In this document: positions 23,401-34,228 of the stretch, in pieces | Layout of the letters: each line of letters opens with the position of its first letter | Numbering within the stretch: position 1 is the stretch's first letter | NCBI GenBank assembly: GCA_014871385.1 | Contig: CM026427.1 | Coordinates: 8,562,344 to 8,626,343 of the forward strand | Source of the DNA: Ceratodon purpureus | Lineage: Eukaryota; Streptophyta; Bryopsida; Pseudoditrichales; Ditrichaceae | Length of the DNA: 64,000 nt | Direction: 5' to 3' | Notes under the pieces: model-generated | What the model saw: only the letters and a program-made list of their open reading frames with translations | Databases searched by the model: none | Told to the model about the DNA's origin: nothing | Program-made: the position numbers and the translations under genes

Positions 23401-23888
23401 TTCGCAGGTGTTGCCCGAGGCACCCAAGGAACTAGTGGCAGAGCTTTCTTGGAGGTAATATCTTAGTACGACGTTGCCGACCCTTACTTTTCTACAGCAT
23501 CTGATATTGTCTGCTTAATGGTGTCGTTTGGTTACTAAAACAGACTGATGTTCGGATGCCTCTTGTGCAGGTACATTGTGTTGTACGAAACTATCACTGG
23601 AAACAAATTTATGCTACCTACCACAAAGGTGCGACTTTGTTTCCCTTCTTCAATACGATCATACTCTGCTGCATGTTTTTATTCAGAAGAAGAATGTCTT
23701 TTTCTTCATAATTTCTTAGAATAATCCTTATTACGATATGCCAAAAGCAATGAGGCATCTCATGTTTCTGTTCCTGACACTGAAGAGCTTGTGCAATCAA
23801 ATATTGATAACCCTCTTGAATTTGGCAGGAATCCCTACATGACCGCATAGTACGAAACGTCCAGGACACTCTGCACCGTCTATTGTAG
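20436..23888 (+). CDS. PUR7: SAICAR synthase, probably plastid-targeted
   Basis: Phosphoribosylaminoimidazole-succinocarboxamide synthase: ATP-dependent condensation of CAIR with aspartate in de novo purine synthesis. Twelve exons, 20436-20810, 20991-21092, 21316-21445, 21646-21738, 21995-22083, 22231-22311, 22413-22502, 22642-22731, 22967-23017, 23408-23454, 23571-23628 and 23829-23888, give 421 residues with every junction in phase. The first ~90 residues are Ala/Ser/Arg-rich with few acids, typical of a plastid transit peptide, matching the organellar location of plant purine synthesis. The enzyme begins near [29 protein letters not shown] and [16 protein letters not shown] mark the nucleotide-binding part; [28 protein letters not shown] and the SSRYW segment after VHTPD follow in family order. 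The C-terminus ends QDTLHRLL. The start is the first ATG after an upstream in-frame TAG. Confidence 0.95.
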
Positions 23889-25376
23889 AACTGTGTCTTT
23901 CTTCGATGAGTGTTACCAGACTGGACAAATTGTCGGCATTTTTGCTTCGCGACTTTGGATGGGAGGATCCGGTGCAGAGAAGTAGACAACTCTCTTTTGG
24001 GTTCTATTTTCTTACATGATGGACTACGGTAACTTAAAACAGTAAAGACTTAAAACCTCAGACTTTTTGGAGTGACATAGTGGTCAACTGGCACCCGGCT
24101 TCGAATTCTCCCATATCGTTAGTTTGGCTGAAGGCAATTTTACTGTATATGTCCTGGAAATTTGTCGTTTTTTACTCAAAAGGGTCAGTTGGTTAAATAT
24201 ACCACGCGGGTCTTCTGACCTGTGCTGTATGGCTTATCAAGACATATCGCTGACACAATTTTTGTAATAGAATAGGGTTGGCTCGCCTTGCCGACCCTCC
24301 CATAAATCTCAAACCTGGAAATAAGATGGTCTGAAAGTAAGCGTCTTTCGCTTCAGAACCTAACGGTGACCAACCTTGTAGCGTGATGTGTAACTCTGGA
24401 TTTCATGCATTCAAATGCTGTTCAGTTTGTTAATTTTCAAATCGCACAATAGGCTCTCTTCAATCTCACATACAAAAGGTAGCTTTACTAATGTGGAAAC
24501 CCTGACATGATCCATCGAGGCCAAAATTAAACACATCATTTATAAATTTAATAAAGAAAGGTCAAAAGTCGTCTGTTGGCAAACACTACGAAGGTTGGTA
24601 GGGCCTTCGGCAGATAGAGAAAGCCTCAGTTCACCAGCACCTTTAACATGAAAAGGCTTCAAGATGAAAGCTTCGTTAAGAAACATTGTTCCTATAGAAT
24701 GATGAATATTTATGTACCATTTCAAGCAACCAAAATGAAAATTTGTCTCTCCATAGTCACGTATACAAGGGCTCGACGTTGAGCGACATCACTCGGCATT
24801 GTTCAATAATACAACCGAACTAATTCTGCAAATCAGACTCCTCACAACTCCAAGGCATTCAAATCATCATGATGATGGTCTAGCTGTAAACACACAGCTT
24901 ATCTCACAAGATTCTTCACAAAGCCAGCTCACCAGACCATGCACAATACTGAGCAGTTAGAATACAATTTCACCTCAACCATCTTTTATTGCAACAAATT
25001 TGTAACTATCAAACATCGACATTCCATAAATCCACGATTGAAACCTTCGACCACAAAAAGGTACAAACCAAACAAAGAGATATGCCGAGGACATCTTGAC
25101 CTACACCACAAATGTGAAGGACGACCTAAAATTGATCAACGGATCTCACACAGTGTGACTTACACGTCCCTTGGTGCAGGTTTTGCACATTGCACCTTCA
25201 AGACAAAGGCCATCTCTGTGCCGATCATGGCAATCAACTAATGAGCAGCAGAAGCTGCGCAATTGTGGAAAAAATAAATTAAAACAACTTCAACATCACC
25301 TAATCTTCACATACATATGTTGGCTCTATCTGTTTTGTGATCTGACTTTGTTGAAAATTCTTCCCAGGGCTGATTT
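23889..25376. other. 3' region of SAICAR synthase and kinase 3' side
   Basis: 1.5 kb between the convergent stop codons of SAICAR synthase (plus) and the kinase (minus). It holds presumed UTRs only; no ORF above 100 codons and no recognisable element. Confidence 0.45.
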
Positions 25377-26597
25377 CTACTTAGGTTGATCAACTATTGG
25401 GTCTGCCAACGATAAGCTTCTCCTTATACGTTCTTCCTCCTTCGAATCTTCTTCTTCAGCTAGTTGCACTTGAAGATGATAATTCTTAACTTTTGCTGAA
25501 TTAGTAGATATTATGTCCATTATTTCTTGAAATGAAGGCCGAGCAGCAGGATCCTTTTCCCAACACCTACCCAACAGTTCCTGTGTCCAATCATCCACAT
25601 ACTTAGGCAACTCCGGCCGTCGCCCTTGTGCGAGAATAAGGTCATAGTCGTTCAAAGGGTGGTTTTTGAAAGGAAATTTCCGTGTTAAGATCTCATAGCA
25701 TGTCATTCCGTAACTATATACATGTGCTGCTTTTGAAAATATCTCTGGTTTTTGATGTACAACCCCATCTTTACAAGCTTGCAATATTTCAGGTGCCCTC
25801 CAAAATCCTGTTCCTATTACTCCAATGGAGCATTCATAGTCTGCAATTATACACATCCAATCATCTCCAAACTTCCTAACGAGAACATTGGATACTTTGA
25901 AGTCCCTGTGAACAATGTCACAACCATGCAACCAATCCATTCCCCTTGCAATCTTACACATCATCCCTATAGCTATCTCATCTCGGAATGGTCCATGTCT
26001 CCACTGGAATCTTCTTTTGCGATCAATGAGACTGCGTAGATCTTCATCTTCCCTCCTCATCACAAACGCAAATCTGCCATCCCTCAACACTGTTGCACAC
26101 TGGACGTCACAACCATATTGTAATGGTTCAGGTATATGAAGCTTCTCTCGCTCTGCAATCACAGCCCTGTACTTCAACAATCCCTCCGGCCACTTGGATT
26201 GCAAATGTCGCAAGGACACCCCGCTCTTGAACACCTTCAAAACAAACACAGCTCCCTCTTCCTCGCACCTCTTTCTAAACACCTTATTCCCCCACTTGAT
26301 GTGAGCTTCGTAGATCTCAGCCTGCCCACCCTCCGCGATTTTCTCCCCCACAGACAACAAACCAGCACTTCTGTAGGCAATGGGTCCCAGATATTTACCA
26401 AATATTGTGAAGAAGCCACCGCAGGTGGGATGGAGTAGCAGATCATTGAACACTTTATGGTTATCCTCAATCTCCTCTGCGGAGGAACAACCTGACTCCC
26501 CTGATCTCTCGCTCCAGTGAGACTTGCTCTTCTCGATATGTTCAGCAGTGCTACTGCTGTCTTTGATCTGGCGGAAGAACGAGATTGTGTTCCCCAT
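25377..26597 (-). CDS. Protein kinase with atypical DYE activation segment
   Basis: An intronless 406-residue Ser/Thr- or dual-type protein kinase. I chose the start at 26597 because it exposes MGNTIS, which fits an N-myristoylation site (Gly2, Ser6); an upstream in-frame start would bury it. The glycine loop is degenerate (KIAEGGQAEIYEA, 86-98). The ATP lysine is probably K121 (VLKVF). The catalytic loop HRDFKVSN (230-237) keeps D232, K234 and N237. The metal-binding motif is DYE (253-255) in place of DFG, and only about a dozen residues separate it from GTGFWRAPE (262-270), so the activation loop is very short. The helical lobe continues to ARPSFQEIM (352-360), then an acidic tail (EEEDSKEEER). 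Catalytic residues are kept, so activity is plausible. I do not know its substrate; a bryophyte-expanded kinase family is my inference. Confidence 0.88.
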   Translation of the reverse strand: MGNTISFFRQIKDSSSTAEHIEKSKSHWSERSGESGCSSAEEIEDNHKVFNDLLLHPTCGGFFTIFGKYLGPIAYRSAGLLSVGEKIAEGGQAEIYEAHIKWGNKVFRKRCEEEGAVFVLKVFKSGVSLRHLQSKWPEGLLKYRAVIAEREKLHIPEPLQYGCDVQCATVLRDGRFAFVMRREDEDLRSLIDRKRRFQWRHGPFRDEIAIGMMCKIARGMDWLHGCDIVHRDFKVSNVLVRKFGDDWMCIIADYECSIGVIGTGFWRAPEILQACKDGVVHQKPEIFSKAAHVYSYGMTCYEILTRKFPFKNHPLNDYDLILAQGRRPELPKYVDDWTQELLGRCWEKDPAARPSFQEIMDIISTNSAKVKNYHLQVQLAEEEDSKEEERIRRSLSLADPIVDQPK

Positions 26598-27874
26598 CAC
26601 TCTTGCACAGTGCTCTTCTCCTGACCTCACTAGCTTTCCCAGTCCGTTGATGTGTCAGGATACGCAGACTTACATGGGGATCGACAACTCGAAGTAAACA
26701 CATGCACTTGAAAAAGATTTCACATGGAAAAGCATCAACAGTATCTAAACTAGTCGGTAGTGAAAAGAACCGAGGTCAAGGAGTGAGAGGACATTATTCA
26801 GTGAAAGAGCCCAAGTTCAAAGAGATTGGAAGGAAAAGTAGAAGCGGCATACCTTGTTTGTCAATGGATGACGGCTACCAATGTCGCAAGCTTGAGAACA
26901 ACAATGAGGATGCTGGGACTAAAAAACGAACGTCTCCTGCGAAGCACCGGTATTTGTTGTTTACCACAGACTCTTGTGAAGCAGCTCTGGACTTTTGGGG
27001 ATCGGGAAGGACAAAACTGTTGCAAATATGGTAGAACACTGTAGAAGATCCATTCACAGACAGCATTGCTGCCACCGAGTCCAGACGTGGGGTACAGTAG
27101 GTGGAGAGATGATATTATTATTTTAATCAATCTACAGTGATTGGGCGTTTGTTTATGCATATTGCCGGTGTTAACCACTTAGGCACAGAGTAAGCTCACT
27201 AATACAAACATCACAGGGATGTCACTGAACACATGACCATGTCGGAAATCACAGGACAGCGCACAGGGGCAAACAGCACTTTTGAAATTTATCAGTATCA
27301 TGCTACAATATTCCTCAATACCATTGGACAGTTCTAATTGTCACATCTTGAAGTTCGGCAACGATCGTCAGCTTATGATCTAGAAGTACACAAGCATCAT
27401 AATCCTCTTTCGGAGAATTACGGTACACAATTGTGCTGAAATATGAATACAACCAAAATGGGGCCTTCAACCTGAGTGAACCCAAAGCACTTAGCAGATT
27501 CCAATGGTTTGCCTCCAGTGAAGGTCCTGCAGGCACACTACTATAAAGTGCTACAATGGGCTCCAAAACTGGGTCACTGCGCTAAGGTGCTTGACTTGAT
27601 TCTTAAGCTAATCACAAATATGATTCACGACATCTCGTCCATGAGCGCCTTCCGACAGAATTATAGCTCTGCTAGTCCACCTGCCTAGGCATGATACATT
27701 GATCACACCTCTCAAGTATTTGAGATTTTAAGCATCGAATCCTTCATACCTCGTGTGAAGCTTTAAATCCAAAATTCAGAGAGCTCATCTCTCAACCACT
27801 AAGAATCGAGTGAACGTTCAAAACTCCCTGAGTAGAAATCTCCATAATGTACACGCCGGGATGATTTTGCGAGC
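26598..27874. other. Between kinase and GUX-like gene
   Basis: About 1.3 kb between two minus-strand genes, expected to hold the GUX 3' UTR and the kinase promoter. A minus-strand ORF at 27315-27566 (83 codons) shows no known domain and is not called. Confidence 0.4.
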
Positions 27875-30799
27875 TCAACTTGCAGAGGCAGTGGTGTTCT
27901 TTGACGGCGAAACATCCCAATGCAGTATCATATCCTGCCAGTCGCAATTCCCAGGCGTAGCACATTGCTTCAGTCTGGGATCTTTGATTTTTATTTTCCA
28001 ATGCTCATCGCTGTAATTATCTGCCTCTGCTTGCCTGCGCTCTACCTCCCGAGCGGCTTTGGTCAAAGTTTTGAGCCAGCACTGACGTTGAAGAGTGACC
28101 GGCATGCTGTCATGGATTCTATACCACGTCGCATGAGCTAAGTCACTTGCATACTTGTGCTGCTCTTCCAAGTTCCAGTTGCAATCGTAATCTCTGAAGC
28201 AAACCCATGGCTTCATCCCCAGGTAGTGAAGCACATACAAAACAGGAGGGTCTGCAGAAAAGAGTTCGGTCTTTGTCGTCAACTCTTCAGTGTCATTCGA
28301 CCAGAAGTGCTTTAAAAAGTTGACACGTTTTGGGAGACGGTGCCACCATGGAAATATCTCATTCAGGTACCCTTGATCGCCACCATTGTACGATGTGGTC
28401 TCCAGAATCTGGTCCATGAGGATCTGGAAAGTACAATTTGATGGCTCTATCACCATCACTCCTGAGTTGAAGCGGTGAACATCGTTACCAGTGGCTGAAA
28501 TCTCAGGTAATTGAAACAGGAAGTCGATATTGCGTAAAACAAGAAGGTCCGAGTCGATAAAAACAATCTGCCAAAAGCAACAAACTGTTGCATTAGACTA
28601 TTGTGTCATACCTGCAAAAACTTTGTAAATTGGGTACAGAAATTTGATGAGCTTTCCATGTACTGTAAACAGACATCTTACCTTGTCATATTCAGTTAGC
28701 TGCCAGAGACGAAACTTGCTGTAGTTCCATTCATTGTAACGGTCCTTCTCGGCATAAGGATTACGAATTCTTTCGATTACACGCACTTTCCAACCTGCTT
28801 CCTCCAAGCCTTGACGCTGGTCGGGATGGATGCTTGCATCCACCAGCATCACAAGATCTCGTGTAGAGCCAGACAGACGAATGCTGTGTGCTAGCACAAT
28901 TGCCCCACAAACATAAGAAGAATCTGTGTGCACCATTGATACGTATGCTTGCCTTCGCTCATTGCCCGTCTTTGCAGCAAGTTGTTCTGCCAGCAAACCC
29001 AGATTGGCATCAGTTCCAAATATCAGATGTCCAAACTGAGAATATGATAGAATTTTCATCAATGACAAAGCTAAGCAACAGTAAAACTAGGCTAATCAAA
29101 GAGAACTAAGATCCAACAAATTCTCTCGCTCTATCACTTACAAGTCCACACACCAAAGAACTAACAGCACGTTTCTCAAAATTAAATTTCAAACTACACC
29201 TGGAACATTGATTCTTTTACTAGGACTCGCTTGCTATCTCCAAAACCAGAAACTTTCGCGGTGACCTTACCTGGCCAGTTAATGGACAACGAAAGCTCGC
29301 AGGAACCCACCGGCAAAGCCAAACGACTCCTCATATTGGCAAGATTCACCCGGTACAACCACAAGCTCTCCCGATGCTCCAAAAGCTCTCCACAAGGAAA
29401 TATATTCAACGGTGGCCTACATTCACTAACAATCAGTACATGCATTGCCTCATTCCCCGCTTGGGTTGCAATATTGGCTGCAGAGAGGAGAAGCTGCAAT
29501 CTTTCAACATTTCGCTCTCCACCTGACTCTATCGAATTTTGACATGGAATCCTCGCAATCACAAGGTCGAGCTCTGTTCCCGGATGCACACAAGGGAATG
29601 GCATGAACGGACACTCCGGGGTGCCAAAGATCTCCTCCTCGTCGATCCACTCTGGGTAGAAATCCGACCATCCGAGGCTTTGGTTTACCCGTGCAAGAGG
29701 AAAACTCAGAGGCGGGCGTCCATGTGCATACTGTTGCCATCGCAATGCTTCTTCCCTATCAATGTTGAGCAGTCCGATGCGGGGCTTCTGACCTAATCCA
29801 ATACTTTCAAGTACCGACACGCCTTGTGGTTGCTTCACACCCTTCACACCTTCCCCACCACTCAAACTGCCTCCGACCAGGAACTCCTCAGACGCTGTGT
29901 CTAACAGCTCGACACTGCAGGGGTCTGGCCTAACCCTAGGCCTGCAATTGAGCAACAAGAAGGCCGAATAAAAAACAGGGTCTTTTTTCTGTTTAGTAGT
30001 GGTGCATAATACAGAGGAAGAAAGCCTTATCAAACAATGCACCACAGAATGCGAAACTTTTACTCCCAATTCAAAGGTGGATGTTGTTTGGAAAACAGAG
30101 GAAGGAGAAGCAGCACCTTGTACTTACTCGATGCTTGGCACCTAATAGCCCAAACAACGACTGCGTGCACATGCAAACCCTAGCCAACAGAAACAGCGAG
30201 GCTACCAGACCCAGTGCCAGAATAAACGCCCGCTGCGGCCTCTTGTGGGGCTGTTTCAGCTTCCTCGGATCGGCAAAAATGGACGTCCATCGCTCCCTCC
30301 AAGGCCCACTCCGATGATGCTCCTTCCTGCTCTCCACATCCCTACAACACACCACCCCACTCTCCACTTCAACCAACACACATATAAAATCCCACTCAAA
30401 CCTCAGCCAACTTAACACCTTCCACAAAACCAACCAACCCTCCACCATCACCCCATCAATCCCAACCTCCCAACCACAACAACAACATCAAATTTAGTAA
30501 CGCAACCCCTCTCCTCTTCAACTCCACAGATCAAAACTATCCCCCTCAAGCACACCACAAACCTGAACCAAAAAAAAACTCCACCGCAGCTCACCACTTC
30601 CTGAAGCTAAACCATCCAAACCTCCAAAACATATTCTGGGAGCTGAACCATCCAAACCTCCAAACCTCCAAAACATATGCAAGCAACCAAATCCCAGACA
30701 GCATTCCATGAAACGAAAATCCAAACTCCCAGCTGAGTCTACTCACGAGATGGTAGACGCGGTTCGGGGGAGGCGGGATCCAACCACAGCTGCCCTCAT
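27875..30799 (-). CDS. GUX: GUX-like UDP-glucuronate:xylan glucuronosyltransferase (GT8)
   Basis: A Golgi type II membrane enzyme of the plant GUX/PGSIP clade, expected to add glucuronic acid to xylan. Exons: 30799-30747; 30341 to about 30117 or 30128; 29941 or 29988 to 29200; 29035-28682; 28567-27875. This gives 688 or 700 residues. A short basic cytosolic tail precedes one membrane segment (about 55-73, FILALGLVASLFLLARV). The stem holds the family blocks FYPEWIDEEE and VGSCELSLSI. The GT8 domain shows YVCGAIVLAHSIRLSGSTRD, EWNYSKFRLWQLT, the metal-binding DSD in VFIDSDLLVLRNIDFLF, FNSGVMVIEPSNCTF, NGGDQGYLNEIFPWWH and HYLGMKPWVCFRDYDCNW. RRQAEADNYSDEHWKIKIKD lies near the end. Gene order and motifs match Arabidopsis GUX proteins closely. 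Only the exon 2/3 junction is unsettled. Activity on xylan is inferred from family. Confidence 0.92.
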
Positions 30800-31567
30800 C
30801 TCATTCACACCACCTGAGCTTCACAGTGCCCACTTCATCTGCAAGCCCAAACACCAATGTCTTCCCACACAAGAGTACTAATTTAACTAACTTACAAGAC
30901 TAAACCACTGTAGAGCATCAGGTGTAGCAAGTAACTTACTCCGAGTGCCCTCATCAGATGAGCTTCAATGCGAGCAGCTCATCTGCAAGTGCAAATGCTA
31001 ATATCCTCAGGAGTAAGATACTATCTCCGAAGACTGAAACACTGGTTTTCCTGTTGATCATGTTGATCGATGTTTCATGATGTGAGATATATGCAGTGGT
31101 CGGCTATGAGTGAAGTTGGAGTTGCAGTTGCAGCATCTGATTATACAATTCGTCAAAGTTTATGTAACAACAAGAGCTTGATCTGTAGTTGAACCTGGCA
31201 GTTGTTGCCTGCATTGTACCGACATCACGGCAGAGTGAGTCCAACTTGTACGGTGCTCTGGTCCCAAAAACCACCATCTGTGATTGCTCTGTGGTTTTTA
31301 TAGATGTTGGTGGTTTGAATGTACGGTATAGGTAGATGATGGGGGGGGTTGGAAGTAGTGTTGGTTTTGGGGCGTTGGGGAATTGGGGACGGTGACTGGT
31401 AGCGTGTGACCTTGCATTCATTTTATTCTTTTTTATACTTTTGGGTATGACCTTCCATTTCAATTGGGAAAAGGAGACTCTCTTTGGGTCAATGTGTGCA
31501 AGTTGGTCACCGGTGAGAGGCCTCAAACTCAAGTCTACAAGGCAGAAGTCATCTTCTATACTGAACG
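30800..31567. other. Upstream of GUX-like gene
   Basis: Presumed 5' region of the GUX-like gene. A 142-codon minus ORF (31104-31532) lies here with no recognisable domain and a low-complexity (QL)n end; I do not call it a gene. Confidence 0.4.
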
Positions 31568-31779
31568 TCCATAGCAGGTTCGTTTTTTTATTGAAAAAAT
31601 AAGGTTTGTCTCTCTAAAATTTTATGATTTTTGTTCTTCAAAATTATTATTGAAAATAATCTTAGATGGATTAAAAATAGACAAGTATCACATAAAATAA
31701 TTTTTCATATTTTTGTATTTTCAATGTTGAAATTTTTTTAATTTTTTTTTTGGAATTATTTATGAAAAACTTGACGGTA
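31568..31779 (+). mobile_element. MITE family A, copy 3
   Basis: About 212 bp, starting CCATAGCAGGTTCG and containing AAGGTTTGTCTCTCTAAAA, the counterpart of the same block in copies 1 and 2. It ends in a decayed terminus (AACTTGACGGTA). Same orientation as copy 1. Confidence 0.6.
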
Positions 31780-32253
31780 TATGAACTGTATATATGTATG
31801 TTTTTGAGATGTGTATGTTAGGTTGATTCCAATGGTTCTGGGTTCCTTGATCTTGAGTAGATTTTGATGTTACTAATATATAGTATATTCAACTATGATA
31901 TCTACTTTGTACTACATGGACTTCTCTAAGTTACTCAAAATTGTTGAAATTACATGTGATGCCCAAATAGTATATAGGGGTTTCAAAATGAAAAATGATT
32001 CAAAATTCAACATTCATATTTGTGATAAAATCTACATTATCTATACATCTATCTATAATGTGTATTTAAAATTTTAAAAATAGAAAAAATTAATGAAGAG
32101 TTTTCAAAACAGAACAAAAACAAAAATCCTTTAATTCTTGCAATTTCGTGACAACTTCCGTGAAAAGGAAATTATAAAACTATGAATCATAATATATAAA
32201 CTAAAATAAATTACTAAATTGAGGTTTTCTACAATTTCAAAGGACATCATAGC
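31780..32253. other. AT-rich spacer between MITE copies 3 and 4
   Basis: 474 bp of AT-rich DNA between two inverted MITE copies. No coding potential beyond a 60-codon low-complexity ORF. Confidence 0.4.
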
Positions 32254-32475
32254 ACCATAGCAAGTTCACCAAAAAATAATTACAAAAATAAATATCATAA
32301 AAAAATCTATCAAGATAAAAAAAAAAAATTAGAAGAAATTTATCCTTTTAATATTTTGTTATCTCTAAACCATTTTTGGTAAATTTTGATAATTTTTGGT
32401 AATTTTCAGTAATTTTTTGCTGGAAAAAAAAAAGAAATTCAAATATTTGAAAGGCAAATCTTATTTTTATGATAG
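32254..32475 (-). mobile_element. MITE family A, copy 4 (inverted, one end lost)
   Basis: About 222 bp starting ACCATAGCAAGTTCACC, inverted relative to copy 3. The internal TTGTTATCTCTAAACCATTT block matches copy 2 (TTGTTTCTAAACCATTT), and GAAAGGCAAATCTTATTTTTATGA matches the copy 2 region just before its outer end. The outer terminus itself is missing. The 3' limit is approximate. Confidence 0.62.
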
Positions 32476-32931
32476 GCTAATGAAATAAAAAACACTGAGA
32501 CTGTCCAGAACGTGCAAAGCATAAAACCCAGCTCTTCGATGCAATCAACTGAGAGATTTCTGATGTCATTGAGTAATTCGATTATGTGAGTATGAAGTTG
32601 GTGTTGATTTAATTGCTGAATTAGGGTTTAGTGATTGTGGTAAATTAGCTGGTTGTATGTTTGATGTGGTGACAGAGTCGTTCGGTATGTCCACATGTGA
32701 TCGGTTAGTGTGGTTGTTGATGTTTGTTGTTGTATGATTCATGGTTTGGGTTTAGGGTTCTGAAGTTTAGCAAGTATGGTGGTAATGAGTGATTATTTGG
32801 TGGATTAGAATTTAGATGGTTTTCTGTGGGGAGTGTCTTGGCATTTGAAATGGAGTTAGTCCTTTGTGGGATTTGTGGTTTTTGGATGTGTTTCGGAGTG
32901 GTTTTTGAGCCTTTTCTGTTTCATGTTGCAG
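32476..32931. other. Upstream of ACT-domain pseudogene
   Basis: 456 bp with reversed telo-box-like strings (TTAGGGTTT near 32.62 kb and 32.75 kb). It may include the old promoter and N-terminal exons of the ACT-domain gene, but no convincing leader peptide exon could be read. Confidence 0.35.
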
Positions 32932-34228
32932 GAGTTCAGGGTTTGGTGGTGACAGCTTTGGAGCCTGATAGGTTTGGCGATCTGAGCAAACAGGTGTTAG
33001 ATTGCGGAGGGAACTTCAAAATCAGCAGGATGCTCAGTTGGCTGGCGAGTTCTCCATTTTGATTGATGCTTGTCACCTTTGACGTTACGTAAGTATCATA
33101 CCTGTGATATGGAACTACAGATCATGGCCCTTCTTTGCAACATTGCGATGTATTATAGATTGTGTTACAGTGACTTTATCTACGTCTGTATCAGATGATT
33201 ACATACCGTACTTCATTTAACTAGTTTAGCAATGGAATGGGGTTTTAGGGTTTTAATGATCGGGCTTAATGCAAGGATTCTATCTTTGAAGAGGAAGATG
33301 TATGATGGTGTTAGTGAATATCTATTAATGCCAATACAGAGAATTGCATCATAACGTATTCAACTTGGCATTTTAGGATCAAAGTTTTGTAAATAGAATT
33401 CGCTGAAAGACATGTACTTGTTTGTACAGAAATACAAGGAAAGCCGAGCAGTTGTGCAGCTCTCTCCAGGTCTCAAGGTCTGGCCTATCACCAGAAGAGT
33501 TTCTTGTAATGGATGTGACAATGGTTTGTCGATGGTGTTATTTCATTTTCTTCTGATATTTTTCAGGTCACGGCTCATTGTTACTGGATTCGGTCTTCAT
33601 TTTAGACATCTGATGCTCTTTTGAATGTCCCTTTTCCTCAGGTTAACACCAGTTTGGAGCAAACACGCCCACTGCAGAAGTATTGAAAGGTCCTGCGCGG
33701 TGTTGATAATCCTTTAAAAAATCCTAATGCCTGATTAAGGTATTATACTAAGCTATACTGCCTTCATTATTTTTGGCGTTTACTATCTGAAAGAGGTCGT
33801 GGTATTCGAATGTGCAATAAACGAAGTTGAGTATGAAATTGAGCTTGTGCAGGTCTCGTTCATAACTTGACGGAGTCTCTATTGTCACATGGTATCAACA
33901 TTGAGAGCCTTGAAACACACACCCAGGAGGTTTGTATTCTGTACCAGTTCCTCCTGCATTTTGTTGTGGACGTGCTTGTTTTGGTGTCTCTTTTTAAGAG
34001 GTTATTCGTCTTTTTTGGGGGGGAATTGTGGAAGTTTAGGCACCATCCGGGGTTGGCACACTTTTCATGATGGAAGGAGTAATTGCAATGCCAGTTGGAT
34101 TATCCGCTGCAACATCCATTCACAATCTGAACACCTTACAAGCAAAACTTGGTGCAGAAATTAGCATATGCGATCTGCCTTCTTCTGTTCAAAAGTTTGC
34201 ACCCTCCTGTCCTCAAGAATCGAGTTGA
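32932..34228 (+). pseudogene. Decayed GcvR-like ACT-domain protein gene
   Basis: Five exon remnants keep the order of a two-ACT-domain protein related to the bacterial glycine-cleavage regulator GcvR. Remnant 1 (32932-33088) reads LVVTALEPDRFG, SKQVLDCGGNFK and SRML, then shifts frame before LAGEFSIL and shifts again by a 4 bp ATTG duplication before MLVTFDVT and a GTAAGT donor. Remnant 2 (33430-33477) ends QLSPGLK. Remnant 3 (33642-33713) reads VNTSLEQTRPLQKY, an in-frame TGA (33684-33686), then KVLRGVDNP with no donor after it. Remnants 4 (33853-33929, LVHNLTESLLSHGINIESLE) and 5 (34040-34228, APSGVGTLFMMEGVIAMPVG to ISICDL and a TGA) are undamaged and splice in phase 0. Introns are retained, so this is a duplicated or dying gene, not a processed copy. 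At least two frameshifts and one nonsense codon make a functional protein unlikely. Confidence 0.8.

Noticed and set aside
31104..31532. 142-codon minus ORF upstream of the GUX-like gene
   Set aside because: Low-complexity end, no domain, and the GUX start and first intron are explained without it.
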